The notes under the pieces are model-generated. The model was not told where the DNA came from, searched no databases, and was given only the letters and a program-made list of their open reading frames with translations. The position numbers and the translations under genes are program-made. Positions 24,432 through 37,900 of a stretch of DNA of 64,000 nucleotides are shown here, piece by piece. The DNA comes from Ptiloglossa arizonensis (Eukaryota > Arthropoda > Insecta > Hymenoptera > Colletidae): positions 558,001-622,000 of the forward strand of contig NW_027478602.1 of assembly GCF_051014685.1 (NCBI RefSeq), in the 5' to 3' direction. Positions within the stretch are counted from its first letter, which is position 1; each line of letters starts with the position of its first letter.

Positions 24432-26861
24432 GCCTTCTCAAGCATTCCTTGTCTTCAAACTCCCATATCTCGCGAACGGATTGACCTAACCCAAAAATTC
24501 CTATTGTTACTGAAAGTGGAAACTCGCCCGATTACAACGGTATGTGTATTTTTTCCCTGTGCCACTCTGGTTAAGCATTTGAAGCAGCAGAATTGCGAAA
24601 AAATTTTTGCCGTCTCAACCATTTCTTAGCTTCAAAGTCCCATATCTCGCGAACGGATTGACCTAACCCAAAAATTCCTATTGTAACTGAAAGTGGAAAC
24701 TCGCCCGATTACAACGGTATGTGTATTTTTTCCCTAGGCCATTCTGGTTAAGCGTTTGGAGCAGCAGAATTGCGAAAAATGTTTTGCCTTCTCAACCATT
24801 TCTTGGCTTCAAACTCCCATATCTCGCGAACGGATTGACCTAATCCAAAAATTCCTATTGCATCTGAAAGTAGAAACTCGCCCGATTACAACGGTATGTG
24901 TATTTTTTCCGAAGGCCATTCTTGTTAAGCGTTTGGAGCAGCAGAATTGCGAAAAATTTTTTGCCTTCTCAACCATTTCTTGGCTTCAAACTCCCATATC
25001 TCGCGAAAGGATTGACCTAACCCAAAAATTCCTGCTGCGTCTGAAAGTAGAAACTCGCCCGATTACAACGGTATGTGTATTTTTTCCCTAGACCATTCTG
25101 GGTAAGCGTTTGGAGCAGCAGAATTGCGAAAAATGTTTTGCCTTCTCAACCATTTCTTGGCTTCAATCTCCCATATCTCGCGAACGGATTGACCTAACCC
25201 AAAAATTCCTAGTGCATCTGAAAGTAGAAACTCGCCCGATTACAACGGTATGTGTATTTTTTCCCTAGGCCATTCTGCTGAAGCGTCTGGAGCAGCAGAA
25301 GTGCGAAAAATTTGTTGTCTTCTCAACCATTTCTTGGCTTCAAACTCCCATATCTCGCGAACGGATTGACCTAATCCAAAAATTCCTATTGCATCTGAAA
25401 GTAGAAACTCGCCCGATTACAACGGTATGTGTCTTTTTTCCCTAGCCCATTCTGGTTAAGCGTTTGGAGCAGCAGAATCGCGAAAAATTTGTTGCCTTCT
25501 CAACCATTTCTTGGCTTCAAACTCCCATATCTCGCGAAAGGATTGACCTAACCCAAAAATTCCTAGTGCATCTGAAAGTAGAAACTCGCCCGATTACAAC
25601 GGTATGTGTATTTTTTCCCTAGGCCATTCTGGTTAAGCGTTTGGAGCAGCAGAATTGCGAAAAATTTTTTGCCTTCTCAACCATTTCTTAGCTTCAATGT
25701 CCCATATATCGCGAACGGATTGACCTAACCCAAAAATTCCTATTGCATCTGAAAGTCGATGCTCGCCCGATTACAACGGTATGTGTATTTTTTCCCTAGG
25801 GCATTCTGGTTAAGCGTTTGGAGCAGCAGAATTGCGAAAAATTTTTTGCATTCTCAACCATTTCTTGGCTTCCAACTCCCATATCTCGCGAACGGATTGA
25901 CCTAACCCAAAAATTCGTGTTGCGTCTTTAAGTAGAAACCCGCCCGATTACAACGGTATGTGTATTTTTTCCCTAGGCCATTCTGGTTAAGCGTTTGGAG
26001 CAGCAGAAGTGCGAAAACTTTGTTGTCTTCTTAACCATTTCTTGGCTTCAAACTCCCATATCTCGCGAACGGATTTACCTAACCCAAAAATTTCTATTGC
26101 ATCTGAAAGTAAAAACTCGCCCGATTACAACGGTATGTGAATTTTTTCCCTAGCCCATTCTGGTTAAGCGTTTGGAGCAGCGGAATAGCGAAAAATTTGT
26201 TGTCTTCTCAACCATTTCTTAGCTTCAAAGTCCCATATCTCGCGAACGGATTGACCTAACCCAAAAATTCCTGTTGCGTCTTTAAGTAGACACCCGCCCG
26301 ATTACAACGGTATGTGTATTTTTTCCCTAGGCCATTCTGGTTAGGCGTTTGGAGCAGCAGAATTGCGAAAACTTTGTTGTCTTCTTAACCATTTCTTGGC
26401 TTCAAACTCCCATATCTCGCGAACGGATTGACCTAACCCAAAAATTTCTATTGCATCTGAAAGTAAAAAATCGCCCGATTACAACGGTATGTGAATTTTT
26501 TCCCTAGCCCATTCTGGTTAAGCGTTTGGAGCAGCAGAATTGCGAAAAATTTGTTGTCTTCTCAACCATTTTTTAGCTTCAAAGTCCCATATCTCGCGAA
26601 CGGATTGACCTAACCCAAAAATTCCTAGTGCATCTGAAAGTAGAAACTCGCCCGATTACAACGGTATGTGTATTTTTGCCCTAGGCCATTCTGGTTAAGC
26701 GTTTGGAGCAGCAGAATTGTGAAAAATTTTTTGCCATCTCTACCATTTCTTGGCTTCAAACTCCCATATCTCGCGAACGGATTAACCTAACCCAAAAATT
26801 TCTATTGCATCTGAAAGTAGAAACACGCCCGATTACAACGGTATGTTTTTTTTTCCCTAGG

Positions 26862-28573
26862 CCATTCTGGTTAAGCGTTTGGAGGGGCAGAATTGCGAAA
26901 AATTTTTTGCCTTCTCAACCATTCCTTGTCTTCAAACTCCCATATCTCGCGAACGGATTGACCTAACCCAAAAATTCCTATTGTTACTGAAAGTGGAAAC
27001 TCGCCCGATTACAACGGTATGTGTATTTTTTCCCTGTGCCACTCTGGTTAAGCATTTGAAGCAGCAGAATTGCGAAAAAATTTTTGCCGTCTCAACCATT
27101 TCTTAGCTTCAAAGTCCCATATCTCGCGAACGGATTGACCTAACCCAAAAATTCCTATTGTAACTGAAAGTGGAAACTCGCCCGATTACAACGGTATGTG
27201 TATTTTTTCCCTAGGCCATTCTGGTTAAGCGTTTGGAGCAGCAGAATTGCGAAAAATGTTTTGCCTTCTCAACCATTTCTTGGCTTCAAACTCCCATATC
27301 TCGCGAACGGATTGACCTAATCCAAAAATTCCTATTGCATCTGAAAGTAGAAACTCGCCCGATTACAACGGTATGTGTATTTTTTCCGAAGGCCATTCTG
27401 GTTAAGCGTTTGGAGCAGCAGAATTGCGAAAAATTTTTTGCCTTCTCAACCATTTCTTGGCTTCAAACTCCCATATCTCGCGAAAGGATTGACCTAACCC
27501 AAAAATTCCTGCTGCGTCTGAAAGTAGAAACTCGCCCGATTACAACGGTATGTGTATTTTTTCCCTAGACCATTCTGGTTAAGCGTTTGGAGCAGCAGAA
27601 TTGCGAAAAATGTTTTGCCTTCTCAACCATTTCTTGGCTTCAATCTCCCATATCTCGCGAACGGATTGACCTAACCCAAAAATTCCTATTGCATCTGAAA
27701 GTAGAAACTCGCCCGATTACAACGGTATGTGTATTTTTTCCCTAGGCCATTCTGGTTAAGCGTTTGGAGGGGCAGAATTGCGAAAAATTTTTTGCCTTCT
27801 CAAGCATTCCTTGTCTTCAAACTCCCATATCTCGCGAACGGATTGACCTAACCCAAAAATTCCTATTGTTACTGAAAGTGGAAACTCGCCCGATTACAAC
27901 GGTATGTGTATTTTTTCCCTGTGCCACTCTGGTTAAGCATTTGAAGCAGCAGAATTGCGAAAAAATTTTTGCCGTCTCAACCATTTCTTAGCTTCAAAGT
28001 CCCATATCTCGCGAACGGATTGACCTAACCCAAAAATTCCTATTGTAACTGAAAGTGGAAACTCGCCCGATTACAACGGTATGTGTATTTTTTCCCTAGG
28101 CCATTCTGGTTAAGCGTTTGGAGCAGCAGAATTGCGAAAAATGTTTTGCCTTCTCAACCATTTCTTGGCTTCAAACTCCCATATCTCGCGAACGGATTGA
28201 CCTAATCCAAAAATTCCTATTGCATCTGAAAGTAGAAACTCGCCCGATTACAACGGTATGTGTATTTTTTCCGAAGGCCATTCTGGTTAAGCGTTTGGAG
28301 CAGCAGAATTGCGAAAAATTTTTTGCCTTCTCAACCATTTCTTGGCTTCAAACTCCCATATCTCGCGAAAGGATTGACCTAACCCAAAAATTCCTGCTGC
28401 GTCTGAAAGTAGAAACTCGCCCGATTACAACGGTATGTGTATTTTTTCCCTAGACCATTCTGGGTAAGCGTTTGGAGCAGCAGAATTGCGAAAAATGTTT
28501 TGCCTTCTCAACCATTTCTTGGCTTCAATCTCCCATATCTCGCGAACGGATTGACCTAACCCAAAAATTCCTA
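26862..28573 (+). repeat. Nested 5-mer duplication inside the 19-mer (885 bp)
   Basis: Five monomers at 26862-27746 are repeated at 27747-28573 with a spacing of 885 bp (5 x 177). Shared markers are GGAGGGGCAG, CCCTGTGCCACTC, TTTTTTCCGAAGG and CCTGCTGCGTC. The pair reappears at 30224-31108 and 31109-31935, showing that the duplication was amplified as part of the larger unit. Confidence 0.88.
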
Positions 28574-30847
28574 GTGCATCTGAAAGTAGAAACTCGCCCG
28601 ATTACAACGGTATGTGTATTTTTTCCCTAGGCCATTCTGCTGAAGCGTCTGGAGCAGCAGAAGTGCGAAAAATTTGTTGTCTTCTCAACCATTTCTTGGC
28701 TTCAAACTCCCATATCTCGCGAACAGATTGACCTAATCCAAAAATTCCTATTGCATCTGAAAGTAGAAACTCGCCCGATTACAACGGTATGTGTCTTTTT
28801 TCCCTAGCCCATTCTGGTTAAGCGTTTGGAGCAGCAGAATCGCGAAAAATTTGTTGCCTTCTCAACCATTTCTTGGCTTCAAACTCCCATATCTCGCGAA
28901 AGGATTGACCTAACCCAAAAATTCCTAGTGCATCTGAAAGTAGAAACTCGCCCGATTACAACGGTATGTGTATTTTTTCCCTAGGCCATTCTGGTTAAGC
29001 GTTTGGAGCAGCAGAATTGCGAAAAATTTTTTGCCTTCTCAACCATTTCTTAGCTTCAATGTCCCATATATCGCGAACGGATTGACCTAACCCAAAAATT
29101 CCTATTGCATCTGAAAGTCGATGCTCGCCCGATTACAACGGTATGTGTATTTTTTCCCTAGGGCATTCTGGTTAAGCGTTTGGAGCAGCAGAATTGCGAA
29201 AAATTTTTTGCATTCTCAACCATTTCTTGGCTTCCAACTCCCATATCTCGCGAACGGATTGACCTAACCCAAAAATTCGTGTTGCGTCTTTAAGTAGAAA
29301 CCCGCCCGATTACAACGGTATGTGTATTTTTTCCCTAGGCCATTCTGGTTAAGCGTTTGGAGCAGCAGAAGTGCGAAAACTTTGTTGTCTTCTTAACCAT
29401 TTCTTGGCTTCAAACTCCCATATCTCGCGAACGGATTTACCTAACCCAAAAATTTCTATTGCATCTGAAAGTAAAAACTCGCCCGATTACAACGGTATGT
29501 GAATTTTTTCCCTAGCCCATTCTGGTTAAGCGTTTGGAGCAGCGGAATAGCGAAAAATTTGTTGTCTTCTCAACCATTTCTTAGCTTCAAAGTCCCATAT
29601 CTCGCGAACGGATTGACCTAACCCAAAAATTCCTGTTGCGTCTTTAAGTAGACACCCGCCCGATTACAACGGTATGTGTATTTTTTCCCTAGGCCATTCT
29701 GGTTAGGCGTTTGGAGCAGCAGAATTGCGAAAACTTTGTTGTCTTCTTAACCATTTCTTGGCTTCAAACTCCCATATCTCGCGAACGGATTGACCTAACC
29801 CAAAAATTTCTATTGCATCTGAAAGTAAAAAATCGCCCCATTACAACGGTATGTGAATTTTTTCCCTAGCCCATTCTGGTTAAGCGTTTGGAGCAGCAGA
29901 ATTGCGAAAAATTTGTTGTCTTCTCAACCATTTTTTAGCTTCAAAGTCCCATATCTCGCGAACGGATTGACCTAACCCAAAAATTCCTAGTGCATCTGAA
30001 AGTAGAAACTCGCCCGATTACAACGGTATGTGTATTTTTGCCCTAGGCCATTCTGGTTAAGCGTTTGGAGCAGCAGAATTGTGAAAAATTTTTTGCCATC
30101 TCTACCATTTCTTGGCTTCAAACTCCCATATCTCGCGAACGGATTAACCTAACCCAAAAATTTCTATTGCATCTGAAAGTAGAAACACGCCCGATTACAA
30201 CGGTATGTTTTTTTTTCCCTAGGCCATTCTGGTTAAGCGTTTGGAGGGGCAGAATTGCGAAAAATTTTTTGCCTTCTCAACCATTCCTTGTCTTCAAACT
30301 CCCATATCTCGCGAACGGATTGACCTAACCCAAAAATTCCTATTGTTACTGAAAGTGGAAACTCGCCCGATTACAACGGTATGTGTATTTTTTCCCTGTG
30401 CCACTCTGGTTAAGCATTTGAAGCAGCAGAATTGCGAAAAAATTTTTGCCGTCTCAACCATTTCTTAGCTTCAAAGTCCCATATCTCGCGAACGGATTGA
30501 CCTAACCCAAAAATTCCTATTGTAACTGAAAGTGGAAACTCGCCCGATTACAACGGTATGTGTATTTTTTCCCTAGGCCATTCTGGTTAAGCGTTTGGAG
30601 CAGCAGAATTGCGAAAAATGTTTTGCCTTCTCAACCATTTCTTGGCTTCAAACTCCCATATCTCGCGAACGGATTGACCTAATCCAAAAATTCCTATTGC
30701 ATCTGAAAGTAGAGACTCGCCCGATTACAACGGTATGTGTATTTTTTCCGAAGGCCATTCTGGTTAAGCGTTTGGAGCAGCAGAATTGCGAAAAATTTTT
30801 TGCCTTCTCAACCATTTCTTGGCTTCAAACTCCCATATCTCGCGAAA
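27486..30847 (+). repeat. 19-mer higher-order repeat unit, copy 2
   Basis: This is a near-identical copy of 24124-27485. Differences seen include GCGAACAG against GCGAACGG near 28724 and CGCCCCATT near 29833. The CTGGGTAAGC variant near 28459 is shared with 25096. Confidence 0.9.
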
Positions 30848-31935
30848 GGATTGACCTAACCCAAAAATTCCTGCTGCGTCTGAAAGTAGAAACTCGCCCG
30901 ATTACAACGGTATGTGTATTTTTTCCCTAGACCATTCTGGTTAAGCGTTTGGAGCAGCAGAATTGCGAAAAATGTTTTGCCTTCTCAACCATTTCTTGGC
31001 TTCAATCTCCCATATCTCGCGAACGGATTGACCTAACCCAAAAATTCCTATTGCATCTGAAAGTAGAAACTCGCCCGATTACAACGGTATGTGTATTTTT
31101 TCCCTAGGCCATTCTGGTTAAGCGTTTGGAGGGGCAGAATTGCGAAAAATTTTTTGCCTTCTCAACCATTCCTTGTCTTCAAACTCCCATATCTCGCGAA
31201 CGGATTGACCTAACCCAAAAATTCCTATTGTTACTGAAAGTGGAAACTCGCCCGATTACAACGGTATGTGTATTTTTTCCCTGTGCCACTCTGGTTAAGC
31301 ATTTGAAGCAGCAGAATTGCGAAAAAATTTTTGCCGTCTCAACCATTTCTTAGCTTCAAAGTCCCATATCTCGCGAACGGATTGACCTAACCCAAAAATT
31401 CCTATTGTAACTGAAAGTGGAAACTCGCCCGATTACAACGGTATGTGTATTTTTTCCCTAGGCCATTCTGGTTAAGCGTTTGGAGCAGCAGAATTGCGAA
31501 AAATGTTTTGCCTTCTCAACCATTTCTTGGCTTCAAACTCCCATATCTCGCGAACGGATTGACCTAATCCAAAAATTCCTATTGCATCTGAAAGTAGAAA
31601 CTCGCCCGATTACAACGGTATGTGTATTTTTTCCGAAGGCCATTCTGGTTAAGCGTTTGGAGCAGCAGAATTGCGAAAAATTTTTTGCCTTCTCAACCAT
31701 TTCTTGGCTTCAAACTCCCATATCTCGCGAAAGGATTGACCTAACCCAAAAATTCCTGCTGCGTCTGAAAGTAGAAACTCGCCCGATTACAACGGTATGT
31801 GTATTTTTTCCCTAGACCATTCTGGGTAAGCGTTTGGAGCAGCAGAATTGCGAAAAATGTTTTGCCTTCTCAACCATTTCTTGGCTTCAATCTCCCATAT
31901 CTCGCGAACGGATTGACCTAACCCAAAAATTCCTA
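30224..31935 (+). repeat. Nested 5-mer duplication, second occurrence
   Basis: This is the same 885-bp tandem pair as at 26862-28573, one 3362-bp period later. The first member ends CTGGTTAAGC near 30930 and the second CTGGGTAAGC near 31815, so the two can be told apart. CCGAAGG in place of CCCTAGG removes the usual in-frame stop and produces 111-codon open frames that I do not regard as genes. Confidence 0.85.
30848..31935 (+). repeat. 19-mer higher-order repeat unit, partial copy 3
   Basis: About six monomers continue the 3362-bp period. The match stops at 31936, where CCTATTGC replaces CCTAGTGC, and the next monomer has GGATCAGCAG with CTCTACC, from a different class. Confidence 0.85.
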
Positions 31936-34900
31936 TTGCATCTGAAAGTAGAAACTCGCCCGATTACAACGGTATGTGTATTTTTTCCCTAGGCCATTCT
32001 GGTTAAGCGTTTGGATCAGCAGAATTGCGAAAAATGTTTTGCCTTCTCTACCATTTCTTGGCATCAAACTCCCATATCTCCCGAACGGATTGACCTAACC
32101 CAAATATTCCAATTGCATCTGAACGTAGAAACTCGCCCGATTACAACGGTATGTGTATTTTTTCCCCAGCCCATTCTGGTTAAGCGTTTGGAGCAGCAGA
32201 ATTGCGAAAAATTTGTTGTCTTCTCAACCATTTCTTAGCTTCAAAGTCCCATATCTCGCGAACGGATTGACCTAACCCAAAAATTCTTAGTTCATCTGAA
32301 AGTAGAAACTCGCCCGATTACAACGGTATGTGTATTTTTCCCTAGGCCATTCTGGTTAAGCGTTTGGATCAGCAGAATTGCGAAAAATTGTATGCCTTCT
32401 CAACCATTTCTTGGCTTCAAACTCCCATATCTCGCGAACGGATTGACCTAACCCAAAAATTCCTGTTGCGTGTGAAAGTAAAAACTCGCCCGATTACAAC
32501 GGTATGTGTATTTTTTCCCTAGCCCATTCTGGTTAAGCGTTTGGAGCAGCAGAATTGCGAAAAATTTGTTGTCTTCTCAACCATTTCTCATCTTCAAAGT
32601 CCCATATCTCGCGAACGGATTGACCTAACCCAAAAATTCCTATTGCATCTGAAAGTAGAAACTCGCCTGATTACAACGGTATGTGTATTTTTTCCCTAGG
32701 CCATTCTGGTTAAGCGTTTGGATCAGTAGAATTGCGAAAAATGTTTTGTCTTCTCAACCATTTCTTAGCTTCAAACTCCCATATCTCGCGAACGGATTGA
32801 CCTAACCCAAAAATTCCTATTACATCTGAAAGTAGAAACTCGCCCGATTACAACGGTATGTGTATTTTTTCCCTAGCCCATTCTGGTTAAGCGTTTGGAG
32901 CAGCAGAATTGCGAAAAATTTGTTGTCTTCTCAACCATTTCTTAGCTTCAAAGTCCCATATCTCGCGAACGGATTGACCTAACCCAAAAATTCCTATTGC
33001 ATCTGAAAGTAGAAACTCGCCCGATTACAACGGTATGTGTATTTTTTCCCTAGGCCATTCTGGTTAAGCGTTTGGATCAGTAGAATTGCGAAAAATGTTT
33101 TGCCTTCTCTACCATTTCTTGGCTTCAAACTCCGATATCTCGCGAACGGATTGACCTAACCCAAAAATTCCTGTTGCGTCTGAAAGTAGAAACTCGCCCG
33201 ATTACAACGGTATGTGTATTTTTTCCCTAGCCCATTCTGGTTAAGCGTTTGCAGCAGCAGAATTGCGAAAAATTTGTTGTCTTCTCAACCATTTCTTAGC
33301 TTCAAAGTCCCATATCTCGCGAACGGATTGACCTAACCCAAAAATTCCTGTTGCGTGTGAAAGTAAAAACTCGCCCGATTACAAAGGTATGTGTATTTAT
33401 TTCCTAGCCCATTCTGGTTAAGCGTTTGGATCAGCAGAATTGCAAAAACTGTATGCCTTCTCAACCATTTCTTGGCTTCAAACTCCCATATCTCGCGAAC
33501 GGATTGACCTAACCCAAAAATTCCTATTGCATCTGAAAGTAGAAACTCGCCCGATTACAACGGTATGTGTATTTTTTCCCTAGGCCATTCTGGTTAAGCG
33601 TTTGGATCAGTAGAATTGCGAAAAATGTTTTGCCTTCTCTACCATTTCTTGGCTTTAAACTCCGATATCTCGCGAACGGATTGACCTAACCCAAAAATTC
33701 CTGTTGCGTCTGAAAGTAGAAACTCGCCCGATTACAACGGTATGTGTATTTTTTCCCTAGCCCATTCTGGTTAAGCGTTTGGAGCAGCAGAATTGCGAAA
33801 AATTTGTTGTCTTCTCAACCATTTCTTAGCTTCAAACTCCCATATCTCGCGAACGGATTGACTTAACCCAAAATTTCCTGTTGCGTCTGAAAGTAGAAAC
33901 TCGCCAGATTACAACGGTATGTGTATTTTTTTTGCTAGGCCATTCTGGTTAAGCGTTTGGAGCAGAAGAAGTGCGAAAACTTTGTTTTCTTCTTAACCAT
34001 TTCTTGGCTTCAATCTCCCACATCTCGCGAACGGATTGACCTAACCCAAAAATTCCTATTGCATCTGAAAGAAGAAACTCGCCCGATTACAACGGTATGT
34101 GTATTTTTTTTGCTAGGCCATTCTGGTTAAGCGTTTGGAGCAGAAGAAGTGCGAAAACTTTGTTTTCTTCTTAACCATTTCTTGGCTTCAATCTCCCACA
34201 TCTCGCGAACGGATTGACCTAACCCAAAAATTCCTATTGCATCTGAAAGTAGAAACTCGCCCGATTACAACGGTATGTGTATTTTTTCCCTAGGCCATTC
34301 TGGTTAAGCGTTTGGATCACTAGAATTGCGAAAAATGTTTTGCCTTCTCTACCATTTCTTGGCTTCAAACTCCGATATCTCGCGAACGGATTGACCTAAC
34401 CCAATAATTCCAATTGCATCTGAAAGTAGAAACTCGCCCGATTACAACGGTATGTGTATTTTTTCCCTAGGCCATTCTGGTTAAGCGTTTGGATCAGCAG
34501 AATTGCGAAAAATTGTATGCCTTCTCAACCATTTCTTGGCTTCAAACTTCCATATCTCGCGAACAGATTGTGACCTAACCCAAAAATTCCTGTTGCGTGT
34601 GAAAGTAAAAACTCGCCCGATTACAACGGTATGTGTATTTTTTCCCTAGGCCATTCTGGTTAAGTGTTTGGAGCGGCAGAATTGCGAAAAATTTTTTGCC
34701 TTGTCAACCATTTCTTGGCTTCAAACTCCCATATCTCGCGAACGGATTGACCTAACCCAAAAATTCCTGTTGCGTCTTTAAGTAGAAACTCGTCCGATTA
34801 CAACCGTATGTGTATTTTTTCGCTAGGCCATTCTGGTTAAGCGTTTGGAGCAGCAGAATTGTGAAAAATTTTTTGCCTTCTCTACCATTTCTTGGCTTCA

Positions 34901-37900
34901 AACTCCCATATCTCGCGAACGGATTGACCTAACCCAAAAATTTCTATTGCATCTGAAAGTAGAAACACGCCCGATTACAAGGGTATGTGTATTTTTAACC
35001 TAGGCCATTCTGGTTAAGCGTTTGGAGCAGCAGAATTGCGAAAAATTTTTTGCCTTCTCAAACATTCCTTGTCTTCAAACTCCCATATCTCGCGAACGGA
35101 TTGACCTAACCTAAAAATTCCTATTGTAACTGAAAGTGGAAACTCGCCCGATAACAACGGTATGTGTATTTTTACCCTAGGCCATTCTGGTTAAGCGTTT
35201 GGAGCAGCAGAATTGCGAAAAATTTTTTGCCTTCTCAACCATTCCTTGTCTTCAAAGTCCCATATCTCGCGAACGGATTGACCTAACCCAAAAATTCCTA
35301 TTGTAACTGAAAGTAGAAACTCGCCCGATTACAACGGTATGTGTATTTTCTGCCTAGGCCATTCTGGTTAAGCATTTGAAGCAGCTGAATTGCGAAAAAA
35401 TGTTTGCCGTCTCAACCATTTCTTAGCTTCAAACTCCCATATCTCGCGAACGGATTGACCTAACCCAAAAATTCCTGTTGCCTGTGAAAGCAGAAACTCG
35501 CCGGATTACAACGGTATGTGTATTTTTTCCCTAGGCCATTCTGGTTAAGCGTTTGGATCAGCAGAATTGCGAAAAATTGTATGCCTTCTCAACCATTTCT
35601 TGGCTTCAAACTCCCATATCTCGCGAACAGATTGACATAACCCAAAAATTCCTGTTGCGTGTGAAAGTAAAAACTCGCCCGATTACAATGGCATGTGTAT
35701 TTTTTCCCTAGGCCATTCTGGTTAAGCGTTTGGATCAGCAGAATTGCGAAAAATTGTATGCCTTCTCAACCATTTCTTGGCTTCAAACTCCCATATCTCG
35801 CGAACAGATTGACCTAACCCAAAAATTCCTGTTGCGTCTTTAAGTAGAAACTCGCCCGATTACAACGGTATGTGTATTTTTTCGCTAGGCCATTCTGGTT
35901 AAGCGTTTGGATCAGCAGAATTGCGAAAAATGTTTTGCCTTCTCTACCATTTCTTGGCTTCAAACTCCCATATCTCGCGAGCGGATTGACTTAACCCAAA
36001 AATTCCAATTGCATCTGAACGTAGAAACTCGCCCGATTACAACGGTATGTGTATTTTTTCCCTAGCCCATTCTGGTTAAGCGTTTGGAGCAGCAGAATTG
36101 CGAAAAATTTGTTGTCTTCTCAACCATTTCTCAGCTTCAAAGTCCCATATCTCGCGAACGGATTGACCTAACCCAAAAATTCCTGTTGCGTGTGAAAGTA
36201 GAAACTCGCCCGTTTACAACGGTATGTGTATTTTTTCCCTAGCCCATTCTGGTTAAGCGTTTGGAGCAGCAGAATTGCGAAAAATTTGTTGTCTTCTCAA
36301 CCATTTCTGAGCTTCAAAGTCCCATATCTCGCGAACGGATTGACCTAACCCAAATATTCCTAGTGCATCTTAAAGTAGAAACTCGCCCGATTACAACGGT
36401 ATGTGTATTTTTTCCCTAGGCCATTCTGGTTAAGCGTTTGGATCAGTAGAATTGCGAAAAATGTTTTGCCTTCTCTACCATTTCTTGGCTTCAAACTCCG
36501 ATATCTCGCGAACGGATTGACCCAACCCAAAAATTCCAATTGCATCTGAAAGTTGAAACTCGCCCGATAACAACGGTATGTGTATTTTTTCCCTAGGCCA
36601 TTCTGGTTAAGCGTTTGGATCAGCAGAATTGCGAAAAATTGTATGCCTCCTCAACCATTTCTTGGCTTCAAACTCCCATATCTCGCGAACAGATTGACTT
36701 AACCCAAAAATTCCTGTTGCGTCTTTAAGTAGAAACTCGCCCGATTACAACGGTATGTGTATTTTTTCGCTAGGCCATTCTGGTTAAGCGTTTGGAGCAG
36801 CAGAAGTGCGAAAAATTTGTTGTCTTCTCAACCATTTCTTGGATTCAATCTCCCATATCTCGCGAACGGATTGACCTAACCCAAAAATTCCTATTGCATC
36901 TGAAAGTAGAAACTCGCCCGATTACAACGGTATGTGTATTTTTTCGCTAGGCCATTCTGGTTAAGCGTTTGGAGCAGCAGAATTGCGAAAAATTTGTTGT
37001 CTTCTCAACCATTTCTCAGCTTCAAAGTCCCATATCTCGCGAACGGATTGACCTAACCCAAAAATTCCTGTTGCGTGTGAAAGTAAAAACTCGCCCGATT
37101 ACAACGGTATGTGTATTTTTTCCCTAGCCCATTCTGGTTAAGCGTTTGGAGCAGCAGGATTGCGAAAAATTTGTTGTCTTCTCAACCATTTCTTAGCTTC
37201 AGAGTCCCATATCTCGCGAACGGATTGACCTAACCCAAAAATTCCTAGTGCATCTGAAAGTAGAAACTCGCCCGATTACAACGGTATGTGTATTTTTTCC
37301 CTAGGCCATTCTGGTTAAGCGTTTGGATCAGCAGAATTGCGAAAAATGTTTTGCCTTCTCTACCATTTCTTGGCTTCAAACTCCCATATCTCGCGAACGG
37401 ATTGACTTAACCCAAAAACTCCAATTGCATCTGAACGTAGAAACTCGCCGGATTACAACGGTATGTGTATTTTTTCCCTAGGCCATTCTGGTTAAGCGTT
37501 TGGATCAGCAGAATTGCGAAAAATTGTATGCCTTCTCAACCATTTCTTGGCTTCAAACTCCCATATCTCGCGAACAGATTGACATAACCCAAAAATTCCT
37601 GTTGCGTGTGAAAGTAAAAACTCGCCCGATTACAATGGTATGTGTATTTTTTCCCTAGGCCATTCTGGTTAAGCGTTTGGATCAGCCGAATTGCGAAAAA
37701 TTGTATGCCTTCTCAACCATTTCTTGGCTTCAAACTCCCATATCTCGCGAACAGATTGACCTAACCCAAAAATTCCTGTTGCGTCTTTAAGTAGAAACTC
37801 GCCCGATTACAACGGTATGTGTATTTTTTCGCTAGGCCATTCTGGTTAAGCGTTTGGAGCAGCAGAAGTGCGAAAAATTTGTTGTATTCTCAACCATTTC

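Larger units (their letters stand above)
22525..24648 (+). repeat. 12-mer higher-order repeat unit, copy 2
   Basis: This is a tandem copy of 20401-22524 with no length change. It ends where GCGAAAGG of the hybrid junction is replaced by GCGAACGG at 24649. Its last monomers (from about 24124) also form the start of the 19-mer unit, so the two periods overlap. Confidence 0.9.
24124..27485 (+). repeat. 19-mer higher-order repeat unit, copy 1 (3362 bp)
   Basis: Markers recur at 3362 bp: GGAGGGGCAG at about 24403, 27765 and 31127; CATTCTGCTGAAGCG at 25271 and 28633; GTATG followed by nine T at 26841 and 30203. The unit is 19 x 177 minus 1, and the missing base is in the nine-T monomer, where GTGTATTTTTT became a T run. 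The left edge is the C/A difference at 24123 against 27485. Monomer classes confined to 22-32 kb (GGAGGGGCAG, CCTGCTGCGTCTG, CCCTGTGCCACTC) are concentrated here. Confidence 0.9.

Noticed and set aside
36360..36545. Minus-strand open frame (also 52263-52463)
   Set aside because: It reads through one monomer in reverse and its two occurrences simply reflect the copied segment. No start signal or coding bias is visible.
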